A stretch of 43,961 nucleotides of DNA from Streptomyces sp. G44 (GTDB lineage Bacteria > Actinomycetota > Actinomycetes > Streptomycetales > Streptomycetaceae), in NCBI RefSeq assembly GCF_016905445.1, contig NZ_JAFEXF010000044.1, forward strand, positions 1-43,961, written 5' to 3'. The notes under the pieces were generated by a model. That model had not been told where the DNA came from, did not search any database, and was given only the letters and a program-made list of their open reading frames with translations. How positions within the stretch are numbered: position 1 is the first letter of the stretch; every line of letters begins with the position of its first letter. Of this stretch, positions 33,117 to 42,743 are shown one piece after another. The position numbers were made by a program, and so were the translations under genes.

Positions 33117-33130
33117 TGATACCGGTATCA
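33117..33130. promoter_or_regulatory. LacI-type operator, catabolic side
   Basis: TGATACCGGTATCA is a perfect 14-bp CG-centred palindrome. It lies just downstream of a plausible promoter (TTGACG 33078-33083, CAGCGT 33101-33106, 17-base spacer) that reads into the frlB-like gene. Between the two operators (32941-33116) I see no gene. Confidence 0.75.
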
Positions 33131-33177
33131 GGTCGCTCAGCGCCACCGGCCGCACCCTCCCCCGAAAGGACCCGAAG

Positions 33178-34179
33178 ATGCTCGGATTCAACGAGCCGGA
33201 AGTTCTCTCCCAGCTGGCCAGCACGGTGGCCCTGCGCCCCCGCGTCGAAGAGCTCGCCGACCGCCTCGTGGACGAGGGCTTCGACTGTCTCTTCCTCGTC
33301 GGCGCCGGCGGTACGTACGCCCAGATGTGGCCGTACGAACACCTCGCCCGGCGCACCTCGACGCTCCCCGTACGCGCCGTGATCGCCGCGGAGTTGGCCG
33401 CCTCCGGCGACGCCACGCTCGGCGAGCGTGCGGTGGCCGTCTTCACGTCCGTGTCGGGCACGACGGAGGACAGCCTCAACGCCATCGAGTTCTGCCGGTC
33501 CAAGGGCGTCCGCACCATCGGCTTCACCGGTTACGCCGACTCCCCCATCGCCAAGAACGTCGACGTCGCCCTGGTGTCGGAGCCGAAGGCATGGCCGTTC
33601 GACCCGCAGATGCTGCTCTTCATGGGCCGGTTGCTCTCGCGGCGGGGCGAGTTCGCGGGCTACGAGAAGCTCGCCGACGAACTCGCCGGCATCCCGCGCC
33701 TCATGGTCGACGTGGCGAAGCAGGCCGACGCGTCCGCGAGCGCCTTCGCCGAGGCCCACAAGGACACCGACTACCACTTCCTCGTCGGCGGCGGGAACCT
33801 GTGGGGATTCACGTACCTCTACTCGATGTGCATCCTTGAGGAGATGCAGTGGCTGCGCACCACGCGTGTGCACAGCGCCGAGTTCTTCCACGGCTCACTC
33901 GAACTGCTCGAAGAGGACACGAGCGTGATCATCTTCCAGGGTGAGGACGAGACGCGGGCGCTGACCGACCGTGTCGAGGCCTTCGCCAAGCGGATCTCGC
34001 GTGACGTGACCGTCTTCGACACGCGTGACTACCCGCTGGAAGGCATCAGTCCCGAGTTCCGCGGCCTCCTCGCGCCGCTCGTGCTCGACACCGTGATGGG
34101 CAGGGTGAGCAAGCACCTGGAGCGGGTGCGCGACCACTCGCTGGACCTGCGCCGGTACTACCGCGTCATGGACTACTGA
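33178..34179 (+). CDS. frlB: SIS-domain sugar-amine deglycase, FrlB-like
   Basis: This 333-residue protein has two SIS (sugar isomerase) domains: FLVGAGGTYAQMWPYEHLAR with the phosphosugar-binding SVSGTTEDSLNAIEF, and the C-terminal half with FLVGGGNLWGF and HSAEFFHGSLELLEEDT. The catalytic-type glutamate and histidine pattern (SAEFFHG) and the ending RDHSLDLRRYYRVMDY resemble E. coli FrlB (ending HNPDERRYY). FrlB splits fructoselysine 6-phosphate into lysine and glucose 6-phosphate; the amine here is unknown. An AAAGGA ribosome site precedes the ATG. It is followed by the FrlD-like kinase 119 bases downstream. Confidence 0.82.
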   Translation: MLGFNEPEVLSQLASTVALRPRVEELADRLVDEGFDCLFLVGAGGTYAQMWPYEHLARRTSTLPVRAVIAAELAASGDATLGERAVAVFTSVSGTTEDSLNAIEFCRSKGVRTIGFTGYADSPIAKNVDVALVSEPKAWPFDPQMLLFMGRLLSRRGEFAGYEKLADELAGIPRLMVDVAKQADASASAFAEAHKDTDYHFLVGGGNLWGFTYLYSMCILEEMQWLRTTRVHSAEFFHGSLELLEEDTSVIIFQGEDETRALTDRVEAFAKRISRDVTVFDTRDYPLEGISPEFRGLLAPLVLDTVMGRVSKHLERVRDHSLDLRRYYRVMDY

Positions 34180-34298
34180 CCGATCCGGCCGGACCGCCCT
34201 CCCCGGGCACCCCTCCTCCGGCGTGGAGGGCGGGCCGAACCGCCGTCCGGGGCGGCGGCCGCCCCGCCCCACGCCGCCCCTCCCACAGGAGAACCCCC

Positions 34299-35165
34299 AT
34301 GAGAGTCCTCGGCTTCGGTGACAACATCGTCGACCGCTTCGTCGACCGCGGTACCGACTATCCGGGCGGCAACAGCGTCAACGTGGCCGTGTACGCCCGG
34401 CGGTCGGGTGTGGAGGCCGCCTACCTCGGCGTCTTCGGCGACGACGACCTCGGGCGCTTTCTGCGGGAGTCCATCGCCGCCCAGAACGTGGCCATGGACC
34501 ACTGTGTCGTACGCACGGGCGAATCCGGCCTGTCCACCCTGCGCGTCGACGACGGCGAGCGCGTCTTCCTCGGCTGGAACGGCGGCGGCGTCACGGTACG
34601 GGAACCGCTCCGGCTCGACCCCGAACTGACCGCGTACATCTCGGGGTTCGACCTCGTGCACTCCAGCGTGTACTCGCGCAGCGAGAGCGAACTGCCCCGG
34701 CTCGGCGCGTCCGGTCCGCTCGTGATGTTCGACCTGTCCAGCGAGGACGAGTACCGCACGCCCGCCTACCTCGACCGCGTATGCCCGTACGCGGACCTGG
34801 TCCTGCTCTCCTGCTCCCACCTCGACGAGACCGCGACCCACGCTCTCCTGGCGGAAGCCGTGGACCGAGGCGCCGGCATGGCGCTCGCCACCCGTGGCGT
34901 CGACGGAGCCATCGCCCGCACGGACCGCTGGAGCGTGACAGCGCCCGCGCGGAAGGCCGGGGACGCGGAACCGCTCGTCGACACCATGGGCTGCGGCGAC
35001 GCGTTCCTGGCCGGCTTCGCGATCTCCCTGGTGCGCGAGGGCTGGGCCACGGGCGCCCTGCTCCACCGGGAGGCGGTCGAGCGGGCGCTGCGCGAGGGAG
35101 CCGGCGCCGCGTACGAGCAGTGCTTCGTCGAAGGCGCCTTCGGCCACGGCCGGCCCGTCGGGTGA
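34299..35165 (+). CDS. frlD: PfkB-family kinase, fructoselysine 6-kinase (FrlD)-like
   Basis: This 288-residue PfkB-type sugar kinase begins MRVLGFGDNIVDRFVDRGTD YPGGNSVNVAVYARR, which closely follows the FrlD pattern (GDNxVD, GGNxVNVAVY). The ATP-site motif is DTMGCGDAFLAGF with the catalytic aspartate; GCGDA replaces the common GAGDA. FrlD phosphorylates fructosamines at carbon 6 to make the substrate of FrlB, so the pair forms a two-step pathway. AGGAG lies 7 bases before the ATG. The LacI gene follows 58 bases downstream and is probably in the same transcript. Confidence 0.84.
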   Translation: MRVLGFGDNIVDRFVDRGTDYPGGNSVNVAVYARRSGVEAAYLGVFGDDDLGRFLRESIAAQNVAMDHCVVRTGESGLSTLRVDDGERVFLGWNGGGVTVREPLRLDPELTAYISGFDLVHSSVYSRSESELPRLGASGPLVMFDLSSEDEYRTPAYLDRVCPYADLVLLSCSHLDETATHALLAEAVDRGAGMALATRGVDGAIARTDRWSVTAPARKAGDAEPLVDTMGCGDAFLAGFAISLVREGWATGALLHREAVERALREGAGAAYEQCFVEGAFGHGRPVG

Positions 35166-35223
35166 CCGGCTGTGCCTAGCATGTGGCGAGCCCTCGACCA
35201 GGAGAAGTGAGGTACGGAAGCCG

Positions 35224-36351
35224 ATGCCAGCCGACCGGGGCGACCCGCCGAGGACGCCGACGACGAGGACGCCCACGACGAGGACGCCCACGATCTCCGA
35301 GGTGGCCGCCGAGGCCGGTGTCGGCCGCGCGACCGCGGCGCGCACCCTCGGCGGATACGGGTACGTCAGCCCCGAGTTGAAGGAACGTGTCCTCGCGGCG
35401 GCCGAGAAGCTCGGTTACCGCGCGAACGCGCTGGCGCGGAGCATGTCGACCGGGGTGAGCCACACCCTGGGGGTCGTCGTCGCGGACATCGGCAACCCCT
35501 TCTTCGCGGGCATGGTGCGCGGGATCTCCGACGCCTCCCGCGCGCGGGGCTTCGACACCATAGTGCTGAGCACCTACGAAGACCTCGACGAGGAGATCGC
35601 GGCGACCGACGTACTGATGGACAAGCGCGTCGACGGCGTCATCATCGCCTCGGCCGCCGTCACCCGCGGCGAGGTCACGCACATCCGCACGGCCCTGAAG
35701 CAGGGCGTCCCCGTCGTGCTGGTCGACCGGGCGGTCGGTTCCCTCGATCTCGACACCGTCGTCATCGACAACAGGGGCGTGGCGCGGGAAGCCGTCGAGA
35801 CGCTCGTCGCGGCCGGGCACCGCCGCATCGGTTTCGTCTGGGGACCGCCGGTGCCGCAGACGCCGGCGACCCGGCGCGCGCTGCTCGCCGCGGCGGCCCG
35901 CAACGTGTGGACGGACGGGGAGCGGCTGCGCGGCTACCTCGACGCGCTGGACGACGCGGGCATCCCCTTCGACCCGGAGCTGGTGATGGTCGGGCCCAAG
36001 ACCGAGGAGCACGCGACCGAGGAGGTCGGCCGCATGCTCGCCCTGCCCGAACGGGCCACCGCGCTGTTCTGCACGGAGACCGACGCGATGACGGGCGCGC
36101 TGCGGGCCATGCGGGCCCGCTCGTTGGCCTACCCCCGCGACCTGTCGCTGATCGGCTTCGACGACAGCGCCTGGGCGGCGGTCATGGACCCGCCCCTCAC
36201 GATGATCGAACAGCCGGTGCGCCAACTGGGCGCGAAGGCGGCGGACGTGCTGCTGGACTCCCTCGAAGGAGCGGAACCGCGGCACGAGACGCACACGCTG
36301 CACGCACGCCTGATCGTCCGCTCCTCGGTCGGGCCGCCGCCCGCGCCCTGA
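35224..36351 (+). CDS. LacI-family transcriptional regulator of the frl-like locus
   Basis: This 375-residue regulator has the LacI helix-turn-helix TISEVAAEAGVGRATAARTL, a hinge region near RANALARSMSTGVSHTLGVV, and a periplasmic-binding-protein-like effector domain ending RLIVRSSVGPPP. The N-terminus is extended by three pentapeptides (RTPTT, RTPTT, RTPTI), encoded by a 15-base tandem repeat. It closes the frlB-frlD unit. The palindromes at 32927 and 33117 have the central CG of LacI-type sites and lie in both promoters of the locus, so it likely represses transport and catabolism until a glycated sugar or its phosphate binds. The start ATG has a GGAAG nearby. Confidence 0.88.
   Translation: MPADRGDPPRTPTTRTPTTRTPTISEVAAEAGVGRATAARTLGGYGYVSPELKERVLAAAEKLGYRANALARSMSTGVSHTLGVVVADIGNPFFAGMVRGISDASRARGFDTIVLSTYEDLDEEIAATDVLMDKRVDGVIIASAAVTRGEVTHIRTALKQGVPVVLVDRAVGSLDLDTVVIDNRGVAREAVETLVAAGHRRIGFVWGPPVPQTPATRRALLAAAARNVWTDGERLRGYLDALDDAGIPFDPELVMVGPKTEEHATEEVGRMLALPERATALFCTETDAMTGALRAMRARSLAYPRDLSLIGFDDSAWAAVMDPPLTMIEQPVRQLGAKAADVLLDSLEGAEPRHETHTLHARLIVRSSVGPPPAP
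35250..35294. repeat. Three 15-bp tandem repeats in the LacI gene
   Basis: GAGGACGCCSACGAY occurs at 35250-35264, 35265-35279 and 35280-35294, in frame, just before the DNA-binding domain codons. The number of copies may vary between strains. Confidence 0.85.
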
Positions 36352-36457
36352 ACCTTTCTTCGCACAAACACTCATCCAGTCAAAGAGTCCCCCATTTGGG
36401 GAATTGCATCACTCGAATGCCACGTATCCGCAGGAATGAGCACGCGTTATCTCGAAT

Positions 36458-36730
36458 ATGACCCAGGAACTTCCCGAGCAGACCCACCACGCGCGCCACG
36501 ACAAGGCCCCCCTGCCCGTGCGCAGGAAAGCCAAGCCTAGCCCCCACCTGCGGGATTCCACCTCGGGCACACCGGCGTCCACCGGCGAAACACTCGGCCG
36601 GGCCTCTGGCGGGCCTTCGACGGAATCTCTCCTGCTGGATTTCTTGGACCATATGAACGCACTGGAATCCGGCCTCGCGCAGCGATGGCGTGATTCTTCC
36701 GGCAGGCCCGATGTCGCCATGTCGGAATGA
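36458..36730 (+). CDS. Hypothetical 90-residue protein
   Basis: I do not recognise this 90-residue protein. It begins MTQELPEQTHHARHDKAPLP; the first half is Pro/Ser/Thr/charged and looks disordered, and the second half has a likely helix, ESLLLDFLDHMNALESGLAQ. Codon third positions are only moderately GC-rich, and the surrounding DNA is AT-richer than the window, which suggests recent arrival or relaxed constraint. No clear ribosome site precedes the ATG. It ends 12 bases before the next gene on the same strand, so the two may form a unit. It could be a non-coding stretch, but the helix pattern favours a real gene. Confidence 0.45.
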   Translation: MTQELPEQTHHARHDKAPLPVRRKAKPSPHLRDSTSGTPASTGETLGRASGGPSTESLLLDFLDHMNALESGLAQRWRDSSGRPDVAMSE

Positions 36731-36742
36731 TCTGATAAGACC

Positions 36743-37618
36743 ATGCAGAATGAGCATGTCTACTATCATCCGGGATATTCAGGCGATCATCCGGCCGGAT
36801 ACTTCAACGAGCACCGCGGGCAGTACGTCCACCCGGAGAGCCATTACTCGCCCCTGACGGAACCGCCCGATCCGGGCTGGGACCCGGCCGAGGAACTGGC
36901 GTACCTGCTCCAGGACGCGATCGCGGAGCAGACCCCTCCGCCCGTTCCGGCGGCTGACGAGGTTCCGGTCACGCACACCGCCGCCGGCTCCCCGCTCCGC
37001 GCTCTCCAGGACATCACGACCGAGCTCCCGCCGCTGAGGAAGAGCCCGCAGAGCCACCGCAAGACCCGTGAACAGCGGCGTACGCACCTTGTCCGCACCG
37101 CGAGTTGCGCCATCACGACCCTCGTGGCCATCACGGCGTCGGCGGTGAGTCTCTTCAGCACGGCGGTCGCCTATGACCCGCTGCGGCTCATCGCGGCCGG
37201 GCACACGGAGAACAGCTCGGTCACCTGGTGGCCCGTCCTCATCTTCGGCCCCTGGCTGGTGGCGTCCCTGTCCGTGCTGCGAGCCGCGTTGCACCAACGC
37301 CGCGCCGTCCACTCGTGGTGCGTGGTCGTCGTCTTCTCCGGCATCACGATGCTCCTGTGCGTCGCCCGTGCGCCCAGGGACGTCATCGACATCACCGTCG
37401 CCGTCCTGCCCAGCCTCGCCTCCCTGGCCTGTTTCCAGCAACTGGTGCGGCAGGTCACGCTGACCCGGCCTCCCAAGCGCCCCGTTCCCCGCCACCGTCT
37501 CCCCCAGACCCGCGTGCCACCGGCCGCCGAGGAACCGGCCCTTGAGACGGCGGCCCCGGCCGCCCCCGTGAAAGCGGAGGTACCGCGCCCGCGTGCCGCC
37601 GGGCTCGGAGAACGGTAG
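36743..37618 (+). CDS. DUF2637-like four-helix membrane protein
   Basis: This 291-residue protein starts with an odd Tyr/His-rich region (MQNEHVYYHPGYSGDHPAGY), then an acidic Pro-rich stretch. Four predicted membrane helices follow: AITTLVAITASAVSLFSTAV, VTWWPVLIFGPWLVASLSVL, SWCVVVVFSGITMLLCVARA and VAVLPSLASLACFQQLVRQV. A Pro-rich tail completes the protein. The helix region resembles the DUF2637 (SpdB-like) proteins of Streptomyces, some of which act in plasmid spreading, while chromosomal copies are of unknown role. The start has no strong ribosome site. It may be co-transcribed with the small gene upstream. Confidence 0.68.
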   Translation: MQNEHVYYHPGYSGDHPAGYFNEHRGQYVHPESHYSPLTEPPDPGWDPAEELAYLLQDAIAEQTPPPVPAADEVPVTHTAAGSPLRALQDITTELPPLRKSPQSHRKTREQRRTHLVRTASCAITTLVAITASAVSLFSTAVAYDPLRLIAAGHTENSSVTWWPVLIFGPWLVASLSVLRAALHQRRAVHSWCVVVVFSGITMLLCVARAPRDVIDITVAVLPSLASLACFQQLVRQVTLTRPPKRPVPRHRLPQTRVPPAAEEPALETAAPAAPVKAEVPRPRAAGLGER

Positions 37619-37647
37619 GGGTACCGGGGCGCCGGCATCACCACCGG

Positions 37648-38070
37648 TCAGGCGGTCAGGCGGCCGATTTCCTGCGGGTCGAGGCCGGTCAGCCGGGCGA
37701 TGCGCTCCGCGGGCACCCCCGCGGTCAGGGCCCGGTGCACGAGGGCCTCCCAGTCCTGGGTCGTCTCCCGGAATTCGAGCAGTTCGCGCTCCATGTCCGT
37801 GACGGCCTGCGGCGCGCACTCCTGCTGGACCTTGAGTGCTTCCTCCTCGCTCAGCGGCACCGGCAGCCGCTCGGCGTCCTCCGGGATGAGCGTCTCCGCC
37901 TGGGCGGGCAGGATCCTGACCTGTTCCGAGGACACGGAGACCTCGTGGGCCTGCAACCAGGCGTGCACGGCAGGGGTCTCCGTGCACTCCAGGGTGCCGA
38001 CCGCGGCGAGGGCCGCCCCCAGTCGGGGGTGCCGGTCAGGAAGGAGGAACAGGTATGCGTCATCGGCCAT
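37648..38070 (-). CDS. DUF6003-family protein
   Basis: This 140-residue soluble protein begins MADDAYLFLLPDRHPRLGAA and contains VGTLECTETPAVHAWLQAHE and EECAPQAVTDMERELLEFRE-like segments. It ends with a possible helix-turn-helix-like pair (HRALTAGVPAERIARLTGLD PQEIGRL). The pattern agrees with the streptomycete DUF6003 family. The C-terminal part resembles the short DNA-binding tail of small regulators, but that is only a resemblance. The ATG at 38070 has GAAGG about 12 bases upstream. It is convergent with the membrane protein ending at 37618. Confidence 0.7.
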   Translation of the reverse strand: MADDAYLFLLPDRHPRLGAALAAVGTLECTETPAVHAWLQAHEVSVSSEQVRILPAQAETLIPEDAERLPVPLSEEEALKVQQECAPQAVTDMERELLEFRETTQDWEALVHRALTAGVPAERIARLTGLDPQEIGRLTA

Positions 38071-38194
38071 CGCGGGAATTCGCCTTCTCTCTCGGACGTC
38101 TGCTGGGCACCGATGTCGAGGCCCAGGCACACACGTTCCCGGCGGTCGGCCGGTTCACGCAGAGCCGCTGCCCCGACCTCCCCACCCGGCCTCC

Positions 38195-39190
38195 TCACCC
38201 GGCCTCCCGAAGCCACCCCTTGCGGTCGACCGCCGTTGTCGCCGCCGCCACGAAAGCGGCGATCGCCGGATGGGCGCCGCCGCCCGCGCGGAACGCGACC
38301 TTGGAGCGGCGGAACAACGGCAGCTTGGTGAGCGCCACGCCCGCGGGGCTCGGCACGGCGGCCATCTCCGGCACGAACCCGGCCCCTTGCCCGGCGGCGA
38401 CCAGGGCCAGCACGGTGCGGAAGTCGTTGACCTGGTGGCGGATCCTGGGCTGGAACCCGGCGGCCTGGCAGGCACGTACGGCCATCGCGTGACCGGTCGT
38501 ACCGTCCCGCGCGGTGATCCACGGAACGTCGGCGCGGGGCCCGAGCAGCGCCGCCAGCGTGTCCCCGCGGCCGGATTCCGCGGTCGCGTCCACGGGTGCT
38601 TCCATGGTCGCGTCCGCGGGTTCTTCTGTGGTCGCCTCCGTCGTCGCGGGCCCGCTCCCGGCATGGGTGACGAGGTACATCGGCTCTTCGAGCAGGGGCA
38701 CCTCGTCCACCGTCGTGTCCGGGGTCGCGGGCACGAAGTCGTAGTCGTGGACGAGGGCCACGTCCAGCTCACCGGCCCGCAGGCCGTCGGAGACGCGCGC
38801 GGAGTCGATCTCCCGCACCATCGGCTCCAACGCGGGGTGCCGGCAGGCCAGTTCCGCCAGCGCGCCGGGCACGATGGTGTGCCCGCCGGAGGGGAACGTG
38901 CCGATCCGCAGCGGGCCGCCGATGCCGTCCCGCGCTCCGGCCAGCTCGGCGACCGCCTGTTCGAGGCGGTTCAGCACCGCGTCGGCGTGGGCGACGAGGG
39001 AGCGGCCCGCGGGCGTGAGGACCACGCGCCTGCCGCTGCGTTCCAGCAGGGGCACGCCCGCCTCTCTTTCCAGCACCCCGAGCTGCTGGGAGACGGCGGA
39101 CGCGGTGAAGGTCAGCGCTTCGGCCACGGCGGCGATGGTGCCGCGCCGGTCCAGTTCGCGGAGCAGATGAAGACGGCGTACATCGAGCAT
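38195..39190 (-). CDS. LysR-family transcriptional regulator with a repeat insertion
   Basis: This 331-residue regulator has the LysR helix-turn-helix (LHLLRELDRRGTIAAVAEAL, then SAVSQQLGVLEREAGVPLLE) and a two-lobed effector domain. It is about 30 residues longer than usual because of a low-complexity insert at about residues 178-207, with two imperfect octapeptides (TEEPADAT and MEAPVDAT). The start ATG at 39190 overlaps a 13-bp palindrome TAAGCT-C-AGCTTA. There is no ribosome site, so the mRNA may be leaderless. It is divergent from the DapA-family gene and probably controls it and itself. Confidence 0.87.
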   Translation of the reverse strand: MLDVRRLHLLRELDRRGTIAAVAEALTFTASAVSQQLGVLEREAGVPLLERSGRRVVLTPAGRSLVAHADAVLNRLEQAVAELAGARDGIGGPLRIGTFPSGGHTIVPGALAELACRHPALEPMVREIDSARVSDGLRAGELDVALVHDYDFVPATPDTTVDEVPLLEEPMYLVTHAGSGPATTEATTEEPADATMEAPVDATAESGRGDTLAALLGPRADVPWITARDGTTGHAMAVRACQAAGFQPRIRHQVNDFRTVLALVAAGQGAGFVPEMAAVPSPAGVALTKLPLFRRSKVAFRAGGGAHPAIAAFVAAATTAVDRKGWLREAG

Positions 39191-39202
39191 AAGCTCAGCT
39201 TA
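39190..39202. promoter_or_regulatory. Palindrome between the LysR and DapA-family genes
   Basis: TAAGCTCAGCTTA is a perfect odd-length palindrome that starts in the LysR start codon. It carries the T-N11-A pattern recognised by LysR proteins, and it lies 60 bases from the DapA-family start. Confidence 0.55.
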
Positions 39203-39261
39203 GGTGTGAGGGCAGAAATCAGAAATGGATCTACCGGGTCAGGTGGGCCAGGGTGGAAGCC

Positions 39262-40173
39262 ATGAAGCCCGAACCGATCTTCGACGGCCTGTACGTCCCC
39301 CTGGTGACTCCGTTCACCGACGATCTGCGCCTGGCTCCCGACGCCCTGGCCCGACTCGCCGACGAGGCGCTGTCGGCAGGCGCCGCCGGGCTCGTCGCCC
39401 TCGGCACGACCGCGGAGACCGCCACGCTGAGCCCGGAGGAGAGGCAGACGGTGGTACGCGTCTGCTCGGCCGCCTGCCGGGCACACGGGGCACCGCTCGT
39501 CGTCGGGGTCGGCACCAACGACACCGCCGCCGCCATCGCGTCACTGCGGGAGCTGGCGGCCACCGGGGACGTCGCCGCGGCGCTGGTTCCCGCGCCGCCG
39601 TACATCCGCCCCGGGGAGGCGGCGACGCTTGCGCATTTCGGCGCGCTCTCCGAGCACGGCGGCCTCCCCCTCATCGTGTACGACATTCCCTACCGCACCG
39701 GCCAGACCCTCGGCGCCGACACCATTGCCGCGCTCGGCCGCCTGCCGGGGGTCGTCGGCATCAAGCACGCGACCGGCATGATCGACGCGACCACCATGGA
39801 GCTGCTCGGCTCCCCCCTGCCCGGCTTCGCCGTGCTCGGCGGCGACGACATCGTCCTCTCGCCGCTCGTCGCGGCGGGCGCCCACGGTGGCATCGTCGCG
39901 TCGGCCAATGTGCGCACCGCCGACTTCGCCGAGATGATCGCGCTGTGGCGACGCGGCTCCGCCACGCCTGCCCGTGACCTGGGAGCCGACCTGGCCCGGC
40001 TGTCCGCCGCCCTGTTCACCGAACCGAACCCGACGGTGATCAAGGGAGTCCTGCACGCTCAACGCCGCATCCCCAGCCCGGCCGTCCGCATGCCGCTGCT
40101 GGCCGCCTCCGCCGCTTCGGTCCGCCGGGCGGCGCCCCTGGCCGAGAGCCGCGCGTGTGCGGGACCCGCTTGA
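39262..40173 (+). CDS. Dihydrodipicolinate synthase (DapA)-family aldolase
   Basis: This 303-residue TIM-barrel protein begins MKPEPIFDGLYVPLVTPFTD. It has ALGTTAETATLSPEE (the TT pair of the active site), LPLIVYDIPYRTG with the catalytic tyrosine, and GVVGIKHATG with the Schiff-base lysine. These are the family features of dihydrodipicolinate synthase and N-acetylneuraminate lyase. A true DapA is normally in a lysine operon; here the gene lies alone next to a LysR regulator, so another keto-acid aldolase is as likely. I chose the ATG at 39262, with GGGTGGA just upstream, over an in-frame GTG at 39253. Confidence 0.82.
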   Translation: MKPEPIFDGLYVPLVTPFTDDLRLAPDALARLADEALSAGAAGLVALGTTAETATLSPEERQTVVRVCSAACRAHGAPLVVGVGTNDTAAAIASLRELAATGDVAAALVPAPPYIRPGEAATLAHFGALSEHGGLPLIVYDIPYRTGQTLGADTIAALGRLPGVVGIKHATGMIDATTMELLGSPLPGFAVLGGDDIVLSPLVAAGAHGGIVASANVRTADFAEMIALWRRGSATPARDLGADLARLSAALFTEPNPTVIKGVLHAQRRIPSPAVRMPLLAASAASVRRAAPLAESRACAGPA

Positions 40174-40192
40174 GTCTCCCGTCGGGGGAGAC
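40174..40192. promoter_or_regulatory. Remnant MerR-type operator
   Basis: GTCTCCC-GTCGG-GGGAGAC has perfect 7-bp arms. It lies just after a -35-like TTGAGT (40170-40175) ahead of the decayed merR gene. No -10 box is found at the expected 19-base distance. Confidence 0.5.
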
Positions 40193-40206
40193 GTGAGGCC
40201 GAGGGC

Positions 40207-41034
40207 ATGAACGGCGAGACGCTTCACTCCATCGGTGATCCGGCCCGGCGGACGGGACTGACGGTGAAGACCACCCGGTTCTACGCCGACACCGGGATCG
40301 TGCCACCGACCGACCGCACCGCGGCCGGGTACCGCCTGTTCGGTCCCGACGCCGCCGCCCGCCTCGAACTCGTCCGTACCCTGCGGGACACTGACGGCGG
40401 TGGCCGGGCGCGGCTCGCCCCCCAGGAGATGGATGCCATGCACCGACTGGCCAGACTGTCGACGCCGAGCGGCAGCAGTTGACCGACGACTTCCTCGGTT
40501 CGGTGTTCGACGGCTTGTTGCGGCACCCCGCCTTCGCGGCGGTCGCCCGCTCGCTGGCGCCGCTGCTGGCGGACGACCCGGAACCGGAGCAGATACAGGC
40601 GTGGGTGGGGTCGGCCGAACTGATGCGGGACCCCGGCTTCCGCGCCACGCTGCACGGCATGGCGCGGGACCTTGCGGCCGACCGGGCCCCGGACGATGCC
40701 CGGGGGCTGTCCCGGATCCTTGCCGAAGCGGTCCGCGCCCAGGCCGCTCCGGCGCTCGCGGCGCGCATCGCGCCCGACGCACCCGCGGCCGCACCGGTCG
40801 TCACGGCCCTCGCGGCCCACTGCACGCGCATCCTCGGCGACGCGGCCCCGCAGGACCCCGAGGAGCTGTACCTCCGCCTCGCCGTCCGGCTGGACCTGAT
40901 GAACGATGCGCGCCGGGACCGATACCTGAGCCTGCTCGCCACCGTCAACGGTTGGCCCGCGCCCGAGAGAGAGCATGGCCCCCGCGCTGGCCTTGACCGC
41001 CACGGCACTGCGTTTCCGGGCGGCGCGGCGGTGA
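40207..41034 (+). pseudogene. MerR-family regulator, decayed by a deletion and frameshifts
   Basis: The start encodes a good MerR DNA-binding region, MNGETLHSIGDPARRTGLTV with KTTRFYADTGIVPPTDRTAA GYRLFG. After LVRTLRD, about 45 residues that normally carry the rest of the wing and dimer helix are missing. The frame resumes at APQEMDAMHRLARLS and then stops at 40482. One base is lost there: the next frame reads DAERQQLTDDFLGSVFDGLL, the usual continuation. A further frame change at a repeated AG run near 40967-40976 is needed to end naturally at RAARR (stop 41032-41034). The effector domain is otherwise recognisable. It is a recent pseudogene, perhaps of a drug-sensing regulator. Confidence 0.75.
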
Positions 41035-41156
41035 GAGTGGCGCACACTTCGCCGCCGCGCGTGCGGACTGCCCGCCCCTCCCGGGCGCGGACGGCCGCGG
41101 GGACGGCCGCGGGGACGGCCCGAGGGTCTCGCATGGTGGGCGCTCTCTGGACTTGA

Positions 41157-42674
<1,518 letters not shown>

Positions 42675-42743
42675 GCCGGAGCGCGTCGGCGGGCGGGGTG
42701 CCCTTCTCCACACGACAGGCGCCCTGCTCCCGCCGCGCCGAGA

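Noticed and set aside
35176..36375. 399-residue minus-strand open frame over the LacI gene
   Set aside because: It has no recognisable motif and lies opposite an unmistakable LacI regulator.
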